Source: Lumbricus rubellus
Lineage: Eukaryota > Annelida > Clitellata > Crassiclitellata > Lumbricidae
Direction of reading: 5' to 3'
Assembly (NCBI GenBank): GCA_945859605.1
Contig: OX243827.1
Span: 21,888,982-21,952,981, forward strand
Length of the DNA: 64,000 nt
The stretch's first letter is position 1; the number at the start of each line of letters is the position of its first letter. Below the pieces are notes generated by a model that saw only the letters and a list, made by a program, of their open reading frames with translations, was not told where the DNA came from and did no database searches. The position numbers and the translations under genes are program-made. Positions 7,945 to 16,499 of this stretch are shown here, piece by piece.

Positions 7945-8845
7945 GAGAAAATACAAAAATAGGGTTAGAGCTAAAATAAATGATTTTGCGGATTGGCTAC
8001 TTAGTTATGTGCCCGAACAAGCAGAGGTTAATGAAAAACTAGAATCATTGAAGTCAACTGTTTCTAGGATATTTGATAAAATTAAAATTAGAGAAACGGC
8101 GTCGGCTATTAAAGGATTCACCAAGCAATATAGAATAGATGGAACTAATGGAATGGACGCCTCGTCGTTTCTTGATTTCGTCAGACCGCAGGTAGTTAAT
8201 CTGTTGTCGAGTAATTGCCAGACAAAGACTAATTTAGTTCTTACTTGTAATATGGAACGAGTAGATATGAAATCGGGAATAGTTAATTCTGAGGATATAC
8301 CATTCGTTTCCAGGGCAGAAGTTATTTTAGAAGCAACCGACTTGAATGAAATATACAGCAGAAAGAAGGATAAAATCATGGAGTCTATTGCTAGTTTTCA
8401 GATGCAAGGAAGTAATTGGAGATTTAAAGCTGTTGTAAAATTAGATATAAATACGGTAAAATATACCCCCTTAAGAGGTAGTTCTTACATTCCACTTCCC
8501 AGCTTCTTAGCTAATAAAAAGGCTATTATAAATATGAAAAACGACGACGAAGAATGTTTCAAATGGTGTATCACTAGAGCTTTGAATCCGGTTGTAAAAA
8601 ATCCGGAAAAAATAACGAAAGCTTTGAAAGAACAATCGAAAAAACTTAATTGGAGTGGTATTGAGTTTCCGGTAGCGACTCATGCTAATGTGATAGGTAA
8701 ATTTGAGAGAAATAATAATATTAGTGTTAATATATTTGGTTACGAAAAACATGTCTATCCGCTTTATCTGTCTAACTGTGAAAGCGATATTTGTGTAGAT
8801 CTTTTGCTTATATCTGATGGAGAAAAAAACATTATTGCTGGATAA
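7925..8845 (+). CDS. PolB N-terminal domain segment (frame 2)
   Basis: This open frame carries the N-terminal region typical of Polinton/adintovirus PolB, with a conserved stretch around 8484-8590 (YIPLPSFLANKKAIINMKND, then ECFKWCITRALNP) and NWSGIEFP. It has no ATG near its front; an in-frame GTG at 8009 is the first start-like codon, but conserved sequence begins upstream of it. The frame stops at TAA 8843-8845, just after a slippery A AAA AAC (8824-8830) from which a -1 shift enters the main polymerase frame. Alone it would be a polymerase-less product of about 280-305 residues. Confidence 0.75.
   Translation, partial: YKPVAPKRKYKNRVRAKINDFADWLLSYVPEQAEVNEKLESLKSTVSRIFDKIKIRETASAIKGFTKQYRIDGTNGMDASSFLDFVRPQVVNLLSSNCQTKTNLVLTCNMERVDMKSGIVNSEDIPFVSRAEVILEATDLNEIYSRKKDKIMESIASFQMQGSNWRFKAVVKLDINTVKYTPLRGSSYIPLPSFLANKKAIINMKNDDEECFKWCITRALNPVVKNPEKITKALKEQSKKLNWSGIEFPVATHANVIGKFERNNNISVNIFGYEKHVYPLYLSNCESDICVDLLLISDGEKNIIAG
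8824..8830 (+). promoter_or_regulatory. Candidate -1 ribosomal frameshift heptamer A AAA AAC
   Basis: The zero frame reads GAA AAA AAC, so the heptamer is in exactly the phase required for X XXY YYZ slippage. After -1 slippage the next codon begins at 8830 and continues without a stop into the 8860-11484 polymerase frame. Downstream, TTGCTG (8835-8840) and CAGCAA (8876-8881) could form a six-pair stem with a 35-nt loop, a weak candidate stimulator. A lost A in a homopolymer is the competing explanation. Confidence 0.5.
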
Positions 8846-8859
8846 AGAATTTTAACCGA

Positions 8860-11484
8860 TTGATGACGTTCCGAACAGCAAATTCGCATTATTCAGCGCA
8901 CTATTGTAAAAGGTGTATGAATGGTTTCACAACGACAGAAGCGCTTAACAACCATGATGAGTACTGCAAACACCATAACGCACAAAAAATAGAAATGCCA
9001 GAACCAGGAACTATGTTAAGTTTTAAAAATTATAACAATTCTATGAGGGTTCCGTTTATAGTCTACGCAGATTTTGAGTCTTTTGTAAAACCGATCGATA
9101 CATGCCAACCAAATCCAGAGTTGTCGTACACTAATAAATATCAAAAGCATATTCCTAGCTCCTTTTGTTACCACATAAAATGTTTCGACGATAGTGTATA
9201 TTCTCAAGATCCTGTGACGTTTACGGCTGAAAGCGAAGATGATGATGTTGGTCAAATATTTGTAGATAAACTAGAAGAGAATATAAAACAAATATATAAT
9301 CAATTTAAATTCCCTAAGAAGATGATATTTACAGAAGAGGACAAGAAGTGTTTTGATGGAGCTACTATATGCCATATCTGTGAAAAACCGTTGGGCGAAG
9401 ACCGAGTGAGAGATCACTGTCATCTTAGCGGTAAATTTAGAGGGGCTGCTCATAACATTTGTAATGTAAACTATAAAGTCCCCAAGTTTTTCCCTGTAGT
9501 GTTTCATAATCTTTCCGGGTACGATTGTCATCTGTTCATTAAGAAACTGAGAGGTAATAATGGAGAGAAAATTAATTGCATACCTAATAACGAGGAAAAG
9601 TATATATCTTTTAGCAGAGAGGTCGTTGTTGATAAGTTTGTAAATAAAGAGGGAAAAGAGATTACCGTCAAGCGCGAATTGCGCTTTATCGACAGTTTTA
9701 AATTTATGGCTTCTAGTCTTGATGCTTTATCGAGGAACCTAAGCAAAGACCAGTGTAAAAATATTGGGAAACGATATACTGGAAAGAAGCTCGATCTTTT
9801 GCTGAGAAAAGGCATATATCCTTATGACTACGTCGATTCATTTACTACCTTTAATGAAACCGAACTACCACCAAAATCCGCATTCTATTCTAAGCTAAAT
9901 GATTCGAATATTAGCGATGAAGACTACGAGCATGCAAAAACGGTATGGAAGGAATTTGGATGCAAAACATTCAGAGAATATCACGATTTATACAACGTTT
10001 CGGATGTTCTGTTACTTGCCGATGTTTTCGAAAACTTTAGAGATGTGTGTATGAAGAACTATACGCTTGACCCTGCATGGTATTTTACATCTCCTGGTTT
10101 AGCCTGGGATGCCGCTTTAAAATTGACAGGCGTGAAATTGGAGTTATTGAATGATTATGATATGATTCTGATGCTTAGGCAAGGGATGAGAGGAGGAGTG
10201 AGCACAATATCAAATCGTTACGGGAAAGCGAATAATAAATATATGAGCGATTTCAATAGTAACGAAAATTCTACATTTATTACTTACCTGGATGCGAATA
10301 ATCTATATGGATGGGCTATGATCAAAAATTTACCTACTCACGGGTTCAAATGGATGAACGAAGATGAATTAAATAATTGGAGAAGTATTCCATGCATATT
10401 GGAAGTTGATTTGGAATATCCTAAAGAGTTACACGACCTGCATAACGATTTTCCGTTAGCCCCCGAAAGCATTGAGATTAACAAAGTCAAAAAGTTAATT
10501 CCAAACTTAAACCATAAAAAGAAGTATGTGCTGCATTACGATAATCTGAAGCTGTATGAGAGCTTGGGTTTGAAAATAACAAAAGTGCATAGAGGTGTAC
10601 TATTCGAAGAAAGTGATTGGTTGAAAAAGTATATCGATTTAAATACAGCTCTTAGAACGAAAGCTACTAATGACTTTGAGAAAGACTTTTTCAAGTTAAT
10701 GAATAACAGTGTCTTTGGAAAAACTTGTGAGAACATTGAAAATCGTGTTGATGTAGAGTTAGTGTGTCAAGAGGAGAGGGCTATTGAACTAGCCGCTAAA
10801 CCTAATTATGAGAGATGTACTATTTTCGATGAAAATCTAATAGCCGTTCACATGAAAAAAACTAAATTGTACTATAATAAACCTATATATCTTGGCATGT
10901 GTATATTAGACTTGAGCAAAACGTTGATGTATGAATTTCATTACAATTACATCAAGGATAAATACGGAAATAGAGCTAAATTATTATTTACCGATACAGA
11001 TTCTTTGACATACGAAATTAAAACTGAAGACTTTTACTCAGATATCGCAGGCGATATTAAGACTCGATTCGACACGAGTGAATACCCGAGAGATCATCCA
11101 TCTGGTATTGAGGTTGGAGTAAATAAAAAAGTTATTGGAATGTTCAAGGATGAAGCTAGTGGGAAACAGATAAAAGAATTTATTGGACTCAGAGCAAAGT
11201 TGTATTCTTATAAGATGGCTGCTGGAGATGAGCACAAGAAATGTAAAGGTATTAAGAAGAATGTTGTCCAGAAAACTATTACTCACGAAGATTATAAAGA
11301 CTGTTTATTTACTAAAAAAGAACAACAACGAACGATGAATGTTATTAGATCTTATCATCACGATATTTATACAGAAGAAATTAATAAAGTTGCATTATCT
11401 GCAGATGACGATAAACGGGTAATAATGGAGGATGGAATTCATACTTTGGCATATGGTCACTACTCGTTGAAAATTTTTAATTAA
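8860..11484 (+). CDS. polB: Protein-primed family B DNA polymerase (main segment)
   Basis: The replicative polymerase of the element. The 874-residue segment shows a C2H2-like finger (C16, C19, H32), exonuclease motif I YADFESF (69-75), an inserted endonuclease VII/HNH-like zinc module (CHIC at 171, DHCHLSG at 185, then HN), exonuclease II NLSGYDCHLF (about 217-226) and exonuclease III YNVSDVLLLADVF (from 378). It then has palm motif A YLDANNLYGWA (from 476), motif B KLMNNSVFGKT (from 612) and motif C FTDTDSL (from 710). All catalytic Asp residues are present. The frame is actually open from 8830; the ATG at 8860 lies inside conserved sequence, so the protein should start upstream by joining with the preceding segment. 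Confidence 0.92.
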   Translation: MMTFRTANSHYSAHYCKRCMNGFTTTEALNNHDEYCKHHNAQKIEMPEPGTMLSFKNYNNSMRVPFIVYADFESFVKPIDTCQPNPELSYTNKYQKHIPSSFCYHIKCFDDSVYSQDPVTFTAESEDDDVGQIFVDKLEENIKQIYNQFKFPKKMIFTEEDKKCFDGATICHICEKPLGEDRVRDHCHLSGKFRGAAHNICNVNYKVPKFFPVVFHNLSGYDCHLFIKKLRGNNGEKINCIPNNEEKYISFSREVVVDKFVNKEGKEITVKRELRFIDSFKFMASSLDALSRNLSKDQCKNIGKRYTGKKLDLLLRKGIYPYDYVDSFTTFNETELPPKSAFYSKLNDSNISDEDYEHAKTVWKEFGCKTFREYHDLYNVSDVLLLADVFENFRDVCMKNYTLDPAWYFTSPGLAWDAALKLTGVKLELLNDYDMILMLRQGMRGGVSTISNRYGKANNKYMSDFNSNENSTFITYLDANNLYGWAMIKNLPTHGFKWMNEDELNNWRSIPCILEVDLEYPKELHDLHNDFPLAPESIEINKVKKLIPNLNHKKKYVLHYDNLKLYESLGLKITKVHRGVLFEESDWLKKYIDLNTALRTKATNDFEKDFFKLMNNSVFGKTCENIENRVDVELVCQEERAIELAAKPNYERCTIFDENLIAVHMKKTKLYYNKPIYLGMCILDLSKTLMYEFHYNYIKDKYGNRAKLLFTDTDSLTYEIKTEDFYSDIAGDIKTRFDTSEYPRDHPSGIEVGVNKKVIGMFKDEASGKQIKEFIGLRAKLYSYKMAAGDEHKKCKGIKKNVVQKTITHEDYKDCLFTKKEQQRTMNVIRSYHHDIYTEEINKVALSADDDKRVIMEDGIHTLAYGHYSLKIFN

Positions 11485-11500
11485 TGTTTATATTAAATAA

Positions 11501-11923
11501 ATGAGCGTCAAACAAATCGATGTTTGTTGAGTAGTGCTACCGAATATTGCTTTATCGAATGTGGATCTAATCGAAGCGGCTAAGAAACTAAACATCAATA
11601 ATTTTAGAGGAGTATTTCTCAGAGACGAGCTGCCGAAGAAACCTGGACGGAATGAGTGTGGGATATTGAATCTAGATGGTTCTAATGGGACAGGCTCGCA
11701 CTGGTGCGCTTTCTTAAAGAGCGGTAATGAGAAAATATATTTCGATAGTTACGGCCTTCCTCCCCCTCTGGAACTGATAAAGTATTTACGCCGTCCAGTG
11801 TTATATAACAGTGAGCGAATACAACCCGATAACGAAGTATTTTGTGGTCATTTGTGTCTGTATGTGACGAAGATGGTGGGTGATGGAATGAATTTCCAAG
11901 AAGTTATAAACGGCTTGCATTAA
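11501..11923 (+). pseudogene. Adenain-like cysteine protease with in-frame TGA
   Basis: A C5/adenain-type maturation protease that in related viruses trims virion precursors. Numbering from the GTG at 11534, the triad is H56 (GSHWCAF), D71 (YFDSYGLPPP) and C104 (VFCGHLC), with oxyanion Q97 seven residues before the Cys, the spacing of adenovirus Q115/C122. The natural ATG is at 11501, in the leader context shared by the other genes and only 16 bp after PolB, but codon 10 is TGA (11528-11530). After it the frame is open to 11923 with no further ATG in the conserved front part. Either the gene is broken by one nonsense change, or it uses readthrough or a GTG start. Confidence 0.82.
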
Positions 11924-11952
11924 AAATTATTATATATAAATATATATATATA

Positions 11953-13056
11953 ATGCCTGTCGATAAATTCGGTCACACCGCTGCTGGAGGAACATCACGA
12001 AGAGTAATCGCTGGAGGTGTAACTCTTAGTCAAATAAATGCTAATTTTCTTCGATGTGATGGAGCAAATCTGCCGACTGGAAATTTAAAAATGAATGGAC
12101 ATGTGATAAAAGGTCTCCCAGTAACGAATACTTCGACAGCAGGAATGGATGAAGCTTTAAGTAGGGGACAAGCTATTGATTTGATAACGAATCACGATGA
12201 CTCTCCGTCCAACGATAATCATTTGACGAATAAGAAATACGTTGATGCATCGAAGGTGTCTAAGACTGGTGATACAATGGCTGGCGACTTGTTCTTAAAC
12301 GTTGGCTCCGATCGTCTGCGTTCAATGGGTTGTAAGGACTTGAGAGGAGAAAATAAAGAATTCACTATTTTCTTAGGTAGTATACGAAATAAACTACAAT
12401 GTTCGTTAAACAATCCTATTACATTACAATCGACGGATGGATTTCTATGCAAAATAGGTGTAGAAAATATAATGAGAATCGGTAGAGCGTCTAACGATCG
12501 TAAAATCGACGTTTATCAAAATATCCTAATGAATAGTAATAATATCAACGATTTAAGCGATCCTCTTTCAGCTCAAGATGCTGCTACAAAGAATTACGTC
12601 GATAAATCTCTGAAAAAGTGTTGTGTTGGGTATATTCCTCCCTTGGAAGCTGATGTAAGTGTGACAGGATTCGTTGCTAGTGCGAGTGCTTGTTTTGCCG
12701 GAAGCAAAGCCTACCATGCTTTCACTAATCTCAAGGACGATGTTAACACAGCTTGGAATTCAGGTCAAGTAATGGCTTGGTTACAAATTAAATGTCCTGA
12801 GCCAGTTAAAATTTGGAGAATTGCGATGAAAACCGTATCTGTATCTTATTTCGATTTTGACGCTAGCAATGATGGAGTAGTGTTTGAAAAATTACCCATA
12901 TTCCCTTCTTCAACGAATTCACCGGCTGTTCCGAGATTTTGTAATATTACTAGACCTATGGGTGCGTATCAATATTACAGAGTTACATCAACGCAAGTGG
13001 ATGATTTTTCTCCACGAGGGATTCAGGTAATGCAATTATATGTATACGATGACTAA
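11953..13056 (+). CDS. Fibre-like protein A with discoidin-like tip
   Basis: A 367-residue protein built like a phage tail fibre. The shaft has repeated motifs such as GNLKMNGHVIKGLP (about 42-55), KTGDTMAGDLFLNVG and DAATKNYVD (about 210-218). After a Cys-Cys stretch the C-terminal 140 residues resemble an F5/8-C (discoidin) galactose-binding-like fold: AYHAFTNLKDD, then a WLQIKCPEPVKIWRI strand, a SNDGVVFEKL loop and a YYRVTSTQ strand. Such tips bind glycans or proteins, so this is a candidate attachment protein. It is followed after 30 bp by a paralogue with a different tip. The leader consists of TATATA repeats. Neither fibre has an obvious match in the usual core Polinton gene set. Confidence 0.7.
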   Translation: MPVDKFGHTAAGGTSRRVIAGGVTLSQINANFLRCDGANLPTGNLKMNGHVIKGLPVTNTSTAGMDEALSRGQAIDLITNHDDSPSNDNHLTNKKYVDASKVSKTGDTMAGDLFLNVGSDRLRSMGCKDLRGENKEFTIFLGSIRNKLQCSLNNPITLQSTDGFLCKIGVENIMRIGRASNDRKIDVYQNILMNSNNINDLSDPLSAQDAATKNYVDKSLKKCCVGYIPPLEADVSVTGFVASASACFAGSKAYHAFTNLKDDVNTAWNSGQVMAWLQIKCPEPVKIWRIAMKTVSVSYFDFDASNDGVVFEKLPIFPSSTNSPAVPRFCNITRPMGAYQYYRVTSTQVDDFSPRGIQVMQLYVYDD

Positions 13057-13086
13057 TCTGCATTAAAAATTATTATTATATATAAA

Positions 13087-14160
13087 ATGCCTGTCGATAA
13101 ATTCGGTCACACCGATGTTGGTTCATCACAAAGAGTAATCGCTGGAGGTGTTACTCTTAGTCAAGTAAATGCTAGTTTTCTTCGATTGGATGGAGCAAAC
13201 ATCGCGACTGGAAATTTAAAAATGGGTGGTCACAAAATTAAAGGACTACCAACAACGAAACCTTTGACAGCAGCAATGGATGAGGCTTTAAGTTGGGGTC
13301 AAGCCATTGATTTGATAACGAATCACGACGATTCTCCGTCCAACGATAATCATTTGACGAATAAGAAATACGTTAATGAACAAGTTGCATCGAAGGTGGC
13401 TAAGACTGGTGATACAATGACTGGTGATCTATTCTTAAACGTTGGCTCCGATCGTCTGCGTTCAATGGGTTGTAAGGACTTGAGAGGAGATAATAAAGAA
13501 TTCACTATTTTCTTAGGTAGTATACGAAATAAACTACAATGTTCGTTAAACAATCCTATTACATTACAATCGATGGATGGATTTCGTTTTAGAATAAACA
13601 ATGAAATCATGTTAGAGATGGTTAAGTCACTCGATGGCACTCCTCCGTCTAAAATAAATGTGTATAAGTCCATCTTTATGCATGATGCTTACATTACAGG
13701 GCTACACGAACCCAACAGCGTCAGCGATGCAGCTACGAAGCAGTATGTAGATTCTATCTCAATCGGTCCCGCGCTTAGCATTCATTCTTTAACTTGGCAA
13801 TTCTTAATCGCTAAAACTCACACAAGAGTTACTTTCGATAGTGTAAGATTCAAAACCGATGGTGTTATAAGTGCGGGAATGACCCGTTTCACTCCCGGTA
13901 AAGCCGGATACTATTTCGTTTCGACGTACATAGAATTTGGTAACAGTAGTACCGCTCCTGGTAACGTCTACCTGTATAGAAATGGGGCGAATTACATGCA
14001 AATTGCGGGCGGAGGGGGAACGGGAGCTGCGTTTAACAATTCAACCGGTAGTTGCATAATTTTCGTAGCCAATACCGATTTTCTCGAGATATTCGCTTAT
14101 TCACACATCGCACTAAATATATTAGCTAGAGACTTTTCGACAGTATTCTTACGACCTTAA
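13087..14160 (+). CDS. Fibre-like protein B with C1q/TNF-like tip
   Basis: A 357-residue paralogue of the preceding gene. The first 20 bases of coding sequence are identical, the shaft motifs match (KTGDTMTGDLFLNVG, SDAATKQYVD), and a 153-bp block (13432-13584) differs from the upstream gene (12292-12444) at only two positions. The C-terminal 120 residues are unrelated to protein A and look like a C1q/TNF jelly roll: TRFTPGKAGYYFVSTYIEF, NVYLYRNGANY, then a GTGAAFNNSTGSCIIFVANTD-type region (about 300-325) and a final strand. Two attachment proteins with different receptor modules are suggested. It is the last gene of the element before the SINE insertion. Confidence 0.7.
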   Translation: MPVDKFGHTDVGSSQRVIAGGVTLSQVNASFLRLDGANIATGNLKMGGHKIKGLPTTKPLTAAMDEALSWGQAIDLITNHDDSPSNDNHLTNKKYVNEQVASKVAKTGDTMTGDLFLNVGSDRLRSMGCKDLRGDNKEFTIFLGSIRNKLQCSLNNPITLQSMDGFRFRINNEIMLEMVKSLDGTPPSKINVYKSIFMHDAYITGLHEPNSVSDAATKQYVDSISIGPALSIHSLTWQFLIAKTHTRVTFDSVRFKTDGVISAGMTRFTPGKAGYYFVSTYIEFGNSSTAPGNVYLYRNGANYMQIAGGGGTGAAFNNSTGSCIIFVANTDFLEIFAYSHIALNILARDFSTVFLRP

Positions 14161-14174
14161 TTTCCTTGCTGATC

Positions 14175-14406
14175 GAAATAATAAAAGACTTCCAAAGGGC
14201 GGTGACCAATCCTCTCCCTCGCCGTCTCATCATCCACTGACCGTGTACTCATCATAGCTGAGTCGGCTAGAGGAACAGAAATCTCGTTACAAATTTCTGC
14301 CCCGGCGGGGAATTGAACCCCCGACCTCTTGGTCGACAGTCTAGCGCGCTAACCACTGTACTACCGAGCACCCCCCTCAGGAAATAATAAAAGACATCCA
14401 GAGGGC
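14175..14406 (-). mobile_element. tRNA-derived SINE (family A) with flanking duplication
   Basis: Read on the minus strand, a tRNA-like head (14300-14378) has an A-box-like TAGTACAGTGGTTAG and a B box GGGTTCAATTCCC, followed by a non-tRNA tail ending near 14201. It is flanked by 26-bp direct repeats (14175-14200 and 14381-14406) differing at two positions, which look like an aged target-site duplication. Tail fragments of the same family occur at 40300-40425 and 43437-43500. The cloverleaf is degenerate, so this is not a functional tRNA gene. Confidence 0.8.
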
Positions 14407-14416
14407 AAATATTACA

Positions 14417-14466
14417 TCTACTCACACACACACGCACACGGACACACACACACACACACACATGTA
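14417..14466. repeat. (CA)n microsatellite
   Basis: Imperfect CA repeat between the SINE and the mariner element. Confidence 0.9.
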
Positions 14467-14502
14467 CGCACATACGCACGCCAACGTATATGTATATATC
14501 TA

Positions 14503-15505
14503 CACGGTGATTCATAAAAAAACGTCCCACACATAAGTTGGCATAACTCATGTGGATGACCATCAAATTTAATGAAATTTCAGAATAATGAAGTTTGATG
14601 ATCCGGCCAAGTGCTATATAAATTATGTCACGTTTAGAGCTATAATGACGTAACGCGGATGACGAAACTAATGACGTCACGATAATCTCGAGAAATAAGC
14701 AAGATTTCAACGTTCCTGTCAGTCACTGGGGTTGTATCATGCAAACCTGGTCAATTTCATCTGGTTTAGCCTCCTAGTGAGAAAATGTTTACTGTGGCAT
14801 CACCCAATAACAATCAGAATGTTCGCAATCACGCATCTGCCGGTACACAGAAGAGGGACGTTCCAGTAAATTGTCTTTTGCGGAATCGACCAATTTTCAG
14901 CAAATCCCTTATGGTAGGCTATCTGTCGGGGTCTAAGCACACGGTCGTACGAACATATCCATTTAATCGAACCGGGCGTTAAGATCAATGGACAATATTA
15001 CAGAGATGTTCTACTAAAACAGGGCCTTTTACGAGACATTCGTGACATTACCGATGAGTATTTCATCTTCCAGCAGGATAGCGCTCCTGCGCACAGAGCA
15101 CGGGACACTGTTGCGTTACTGGAAACTGAAACATCTGAATTGATCCCGCCTACTTTGTGGCCACCCAACAACCCTGATTTAAATCCAGTGGACTATAAGA
15201 TATGGAGTGTCATGCAAGAGAAGGTCTACAGATCTCGATTATGTGATGTCAGTGAGTTGCGAAGTCGAATTGTGGAGGCGTGGGACGAGATGGATCAGCG
15301 CATCATTGATGAATCAGTCAAACAGTGCGTACTCGTTTTCGCGCATGCGTAGCTGCCAAAGGAGGTGAATTTGAACATAAACTTTAACTTTCCGAATGTT
15401 TAGAAATAACTCCTCTGTCTTCCTTTAAAATTTCTTTCACATAGCATGACATTTGACGGAGTTACAGTGAAATATGTATGGGACGTTTTTTAATGAATCA
15501 CCGTG
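14503..15505 (+). mobile_element. Tc1/mariner-type transposon relic with TIRs and TA duplications
   Basis: Terminal inverted repeats begin CACGGTGATTCAT at 14503 and end with the complementary ATGAATCACCGTG at 15505; the match runs about 30 bp inward with a single-base length difference. TA dinucleotides flank both sides (14501-14502, 15506-15507), as expected for this superfamily. At 1003 bp it is shorter than a full element and lacks the transposase N-terminus, so it is non-autonomous. Confidence 0.88.
14785..15352 (+). pseudogene. Tc1/mariner transposase remnant
   Basis: Two frames together cover part of the catalytic domain. Frame 1 (14785-14982) has VASPNNNQNVRNHASAGTQK. Frame 2, open from about 14963, has FQQDSAPAHRA and LWPPNNPDLNPVDYKIW, holding the second and third catalytic Asp about 33 residues apart. 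The N-terminal helix-turn-helix region and first Asp region are missing or shifted, and the C-terminus is disrupted. It cannot make an active enzyme. Confidence 0.85.
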
Positions 15506-15654
15506 TATATTATATGCGTATAAACATAATTATATATGAGTATAATATCGTGTGTTTACAACACTTTCACATGACGATTGCGAATCTGCAAATAAGTGGG
15601 AAGAGAAGAGACAAAACACGGATATCGTCACACGAGGACAGATTTCACGACCGC

Positions 15655-15713
15655 ATTATCATCATTATCATCATCATCATCATCATCATCATTATCATCA
15701 TCATCATCATCTC
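15655..15713. repeat. (ATC)n microsatellite
   Basis: About 58 bp of ATC/ATT repeat. ORFs across it are artefacts of the triplet period. Confidence 0.9.
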
Positions 15714-15943
15714 TCATTAACCTCTGTAAACAGACAAATATAATACACACAAGTCGAATCATCTTTGAAGATAATCGGTAAATAGACCTAACCATCAAAG
15801 GGTAGATTCGGGGGTGAGGGGGAACTGTGGTCCTTCCCTGTTGTGGCAAAACATTACAGGCACTTCATCGTTTTATGCGATCCGGATGTTTTACAGTGCA
15901 ACATTAATAGTTTTAACGGTAGAGGACTAAAGTTTATAGCATA

Positions 15944-16042
15944 GCTCGAGGGTACGCGTGCCCTAAAATAGAATACGTTAAAATACGTACGTACATGTAC
16001 CTTTCAGAAAATAGAATACGTATGGTACGTACTCTCGAGCTT
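15944..16042. repeat. Hairpin repeat with AGCTCGAG ends
   Basis: AGCTCGAGGGTACG at the left and CGTACTCTCGAGCT at the right form imperfect inverted ends of a roughly 95-bp unit, which contains two direct copies of AAAATAGAATACGT. Possibly a tiny MITE; no second copy was noticed. Confidence 0.4.
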
Positions 16043-16177
16043 TTGGTTATAGCATTGCATCTGGCAATAGCAGTAAAGTAGCAGTGGTAGCATTAGCAGG
16101 AGTGGTGGCGGTTGTGCCACTCACTACAACTAGTGGTAGCTAGGTTGATAGTTGTTGTTTGCAGCAGCAACAGCACT

Positions 16178-16420
<243 letters not shown>

Positions 16421-16499
16421 CTAGTGATGGTGGCGGTGGTGAGGCGGAGGCGGCGGTGGTGGTAGCAGTAGCATTAACAGCTGCAGAAGTGCATCATTG

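Larger units (their letters stand above)
474..14160. mobile_element. Endogenous Polinton/Maverick (adintovirus-like) element
   Basis: About 13.7 kb carrying the Polinton hallmark set: retroviral-type integrase with chromodomain, FtsK/HerA-type packaging ATPase, predicted penton and double-jelly-roll major capsid protein, protein-primed PolB and adenain-like protease. It also has the accessory genes known from adintoviruses: a PLA2 domain and pX/pVI-like virion peptides. The integrase gene is on the minus strand at one end and everything else is on the plus strand, with short AT-rich spacers and no introns. Five interruptions (near 807, 1397-1405, 7925-7944, 8824-8830, 11528) fall in the PLA2-integrase, PolB and protease genes, while all other ORFs are open. 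I found no terminal inverted repeats or target duplication. The plus-strand end was later hit by a SINE and a Tc1/mariner element. Family assignment is secure; whether it is still functional is unknown. Confidence 0.93.

Noticed and set aside
14300..14378. Possible tRNA gene on the minus strand
   Set aside because: A and B box-like sequences are present but the anticodon stem has mismatches, and the sequence continues into a SINE tail repeated elsewhere.
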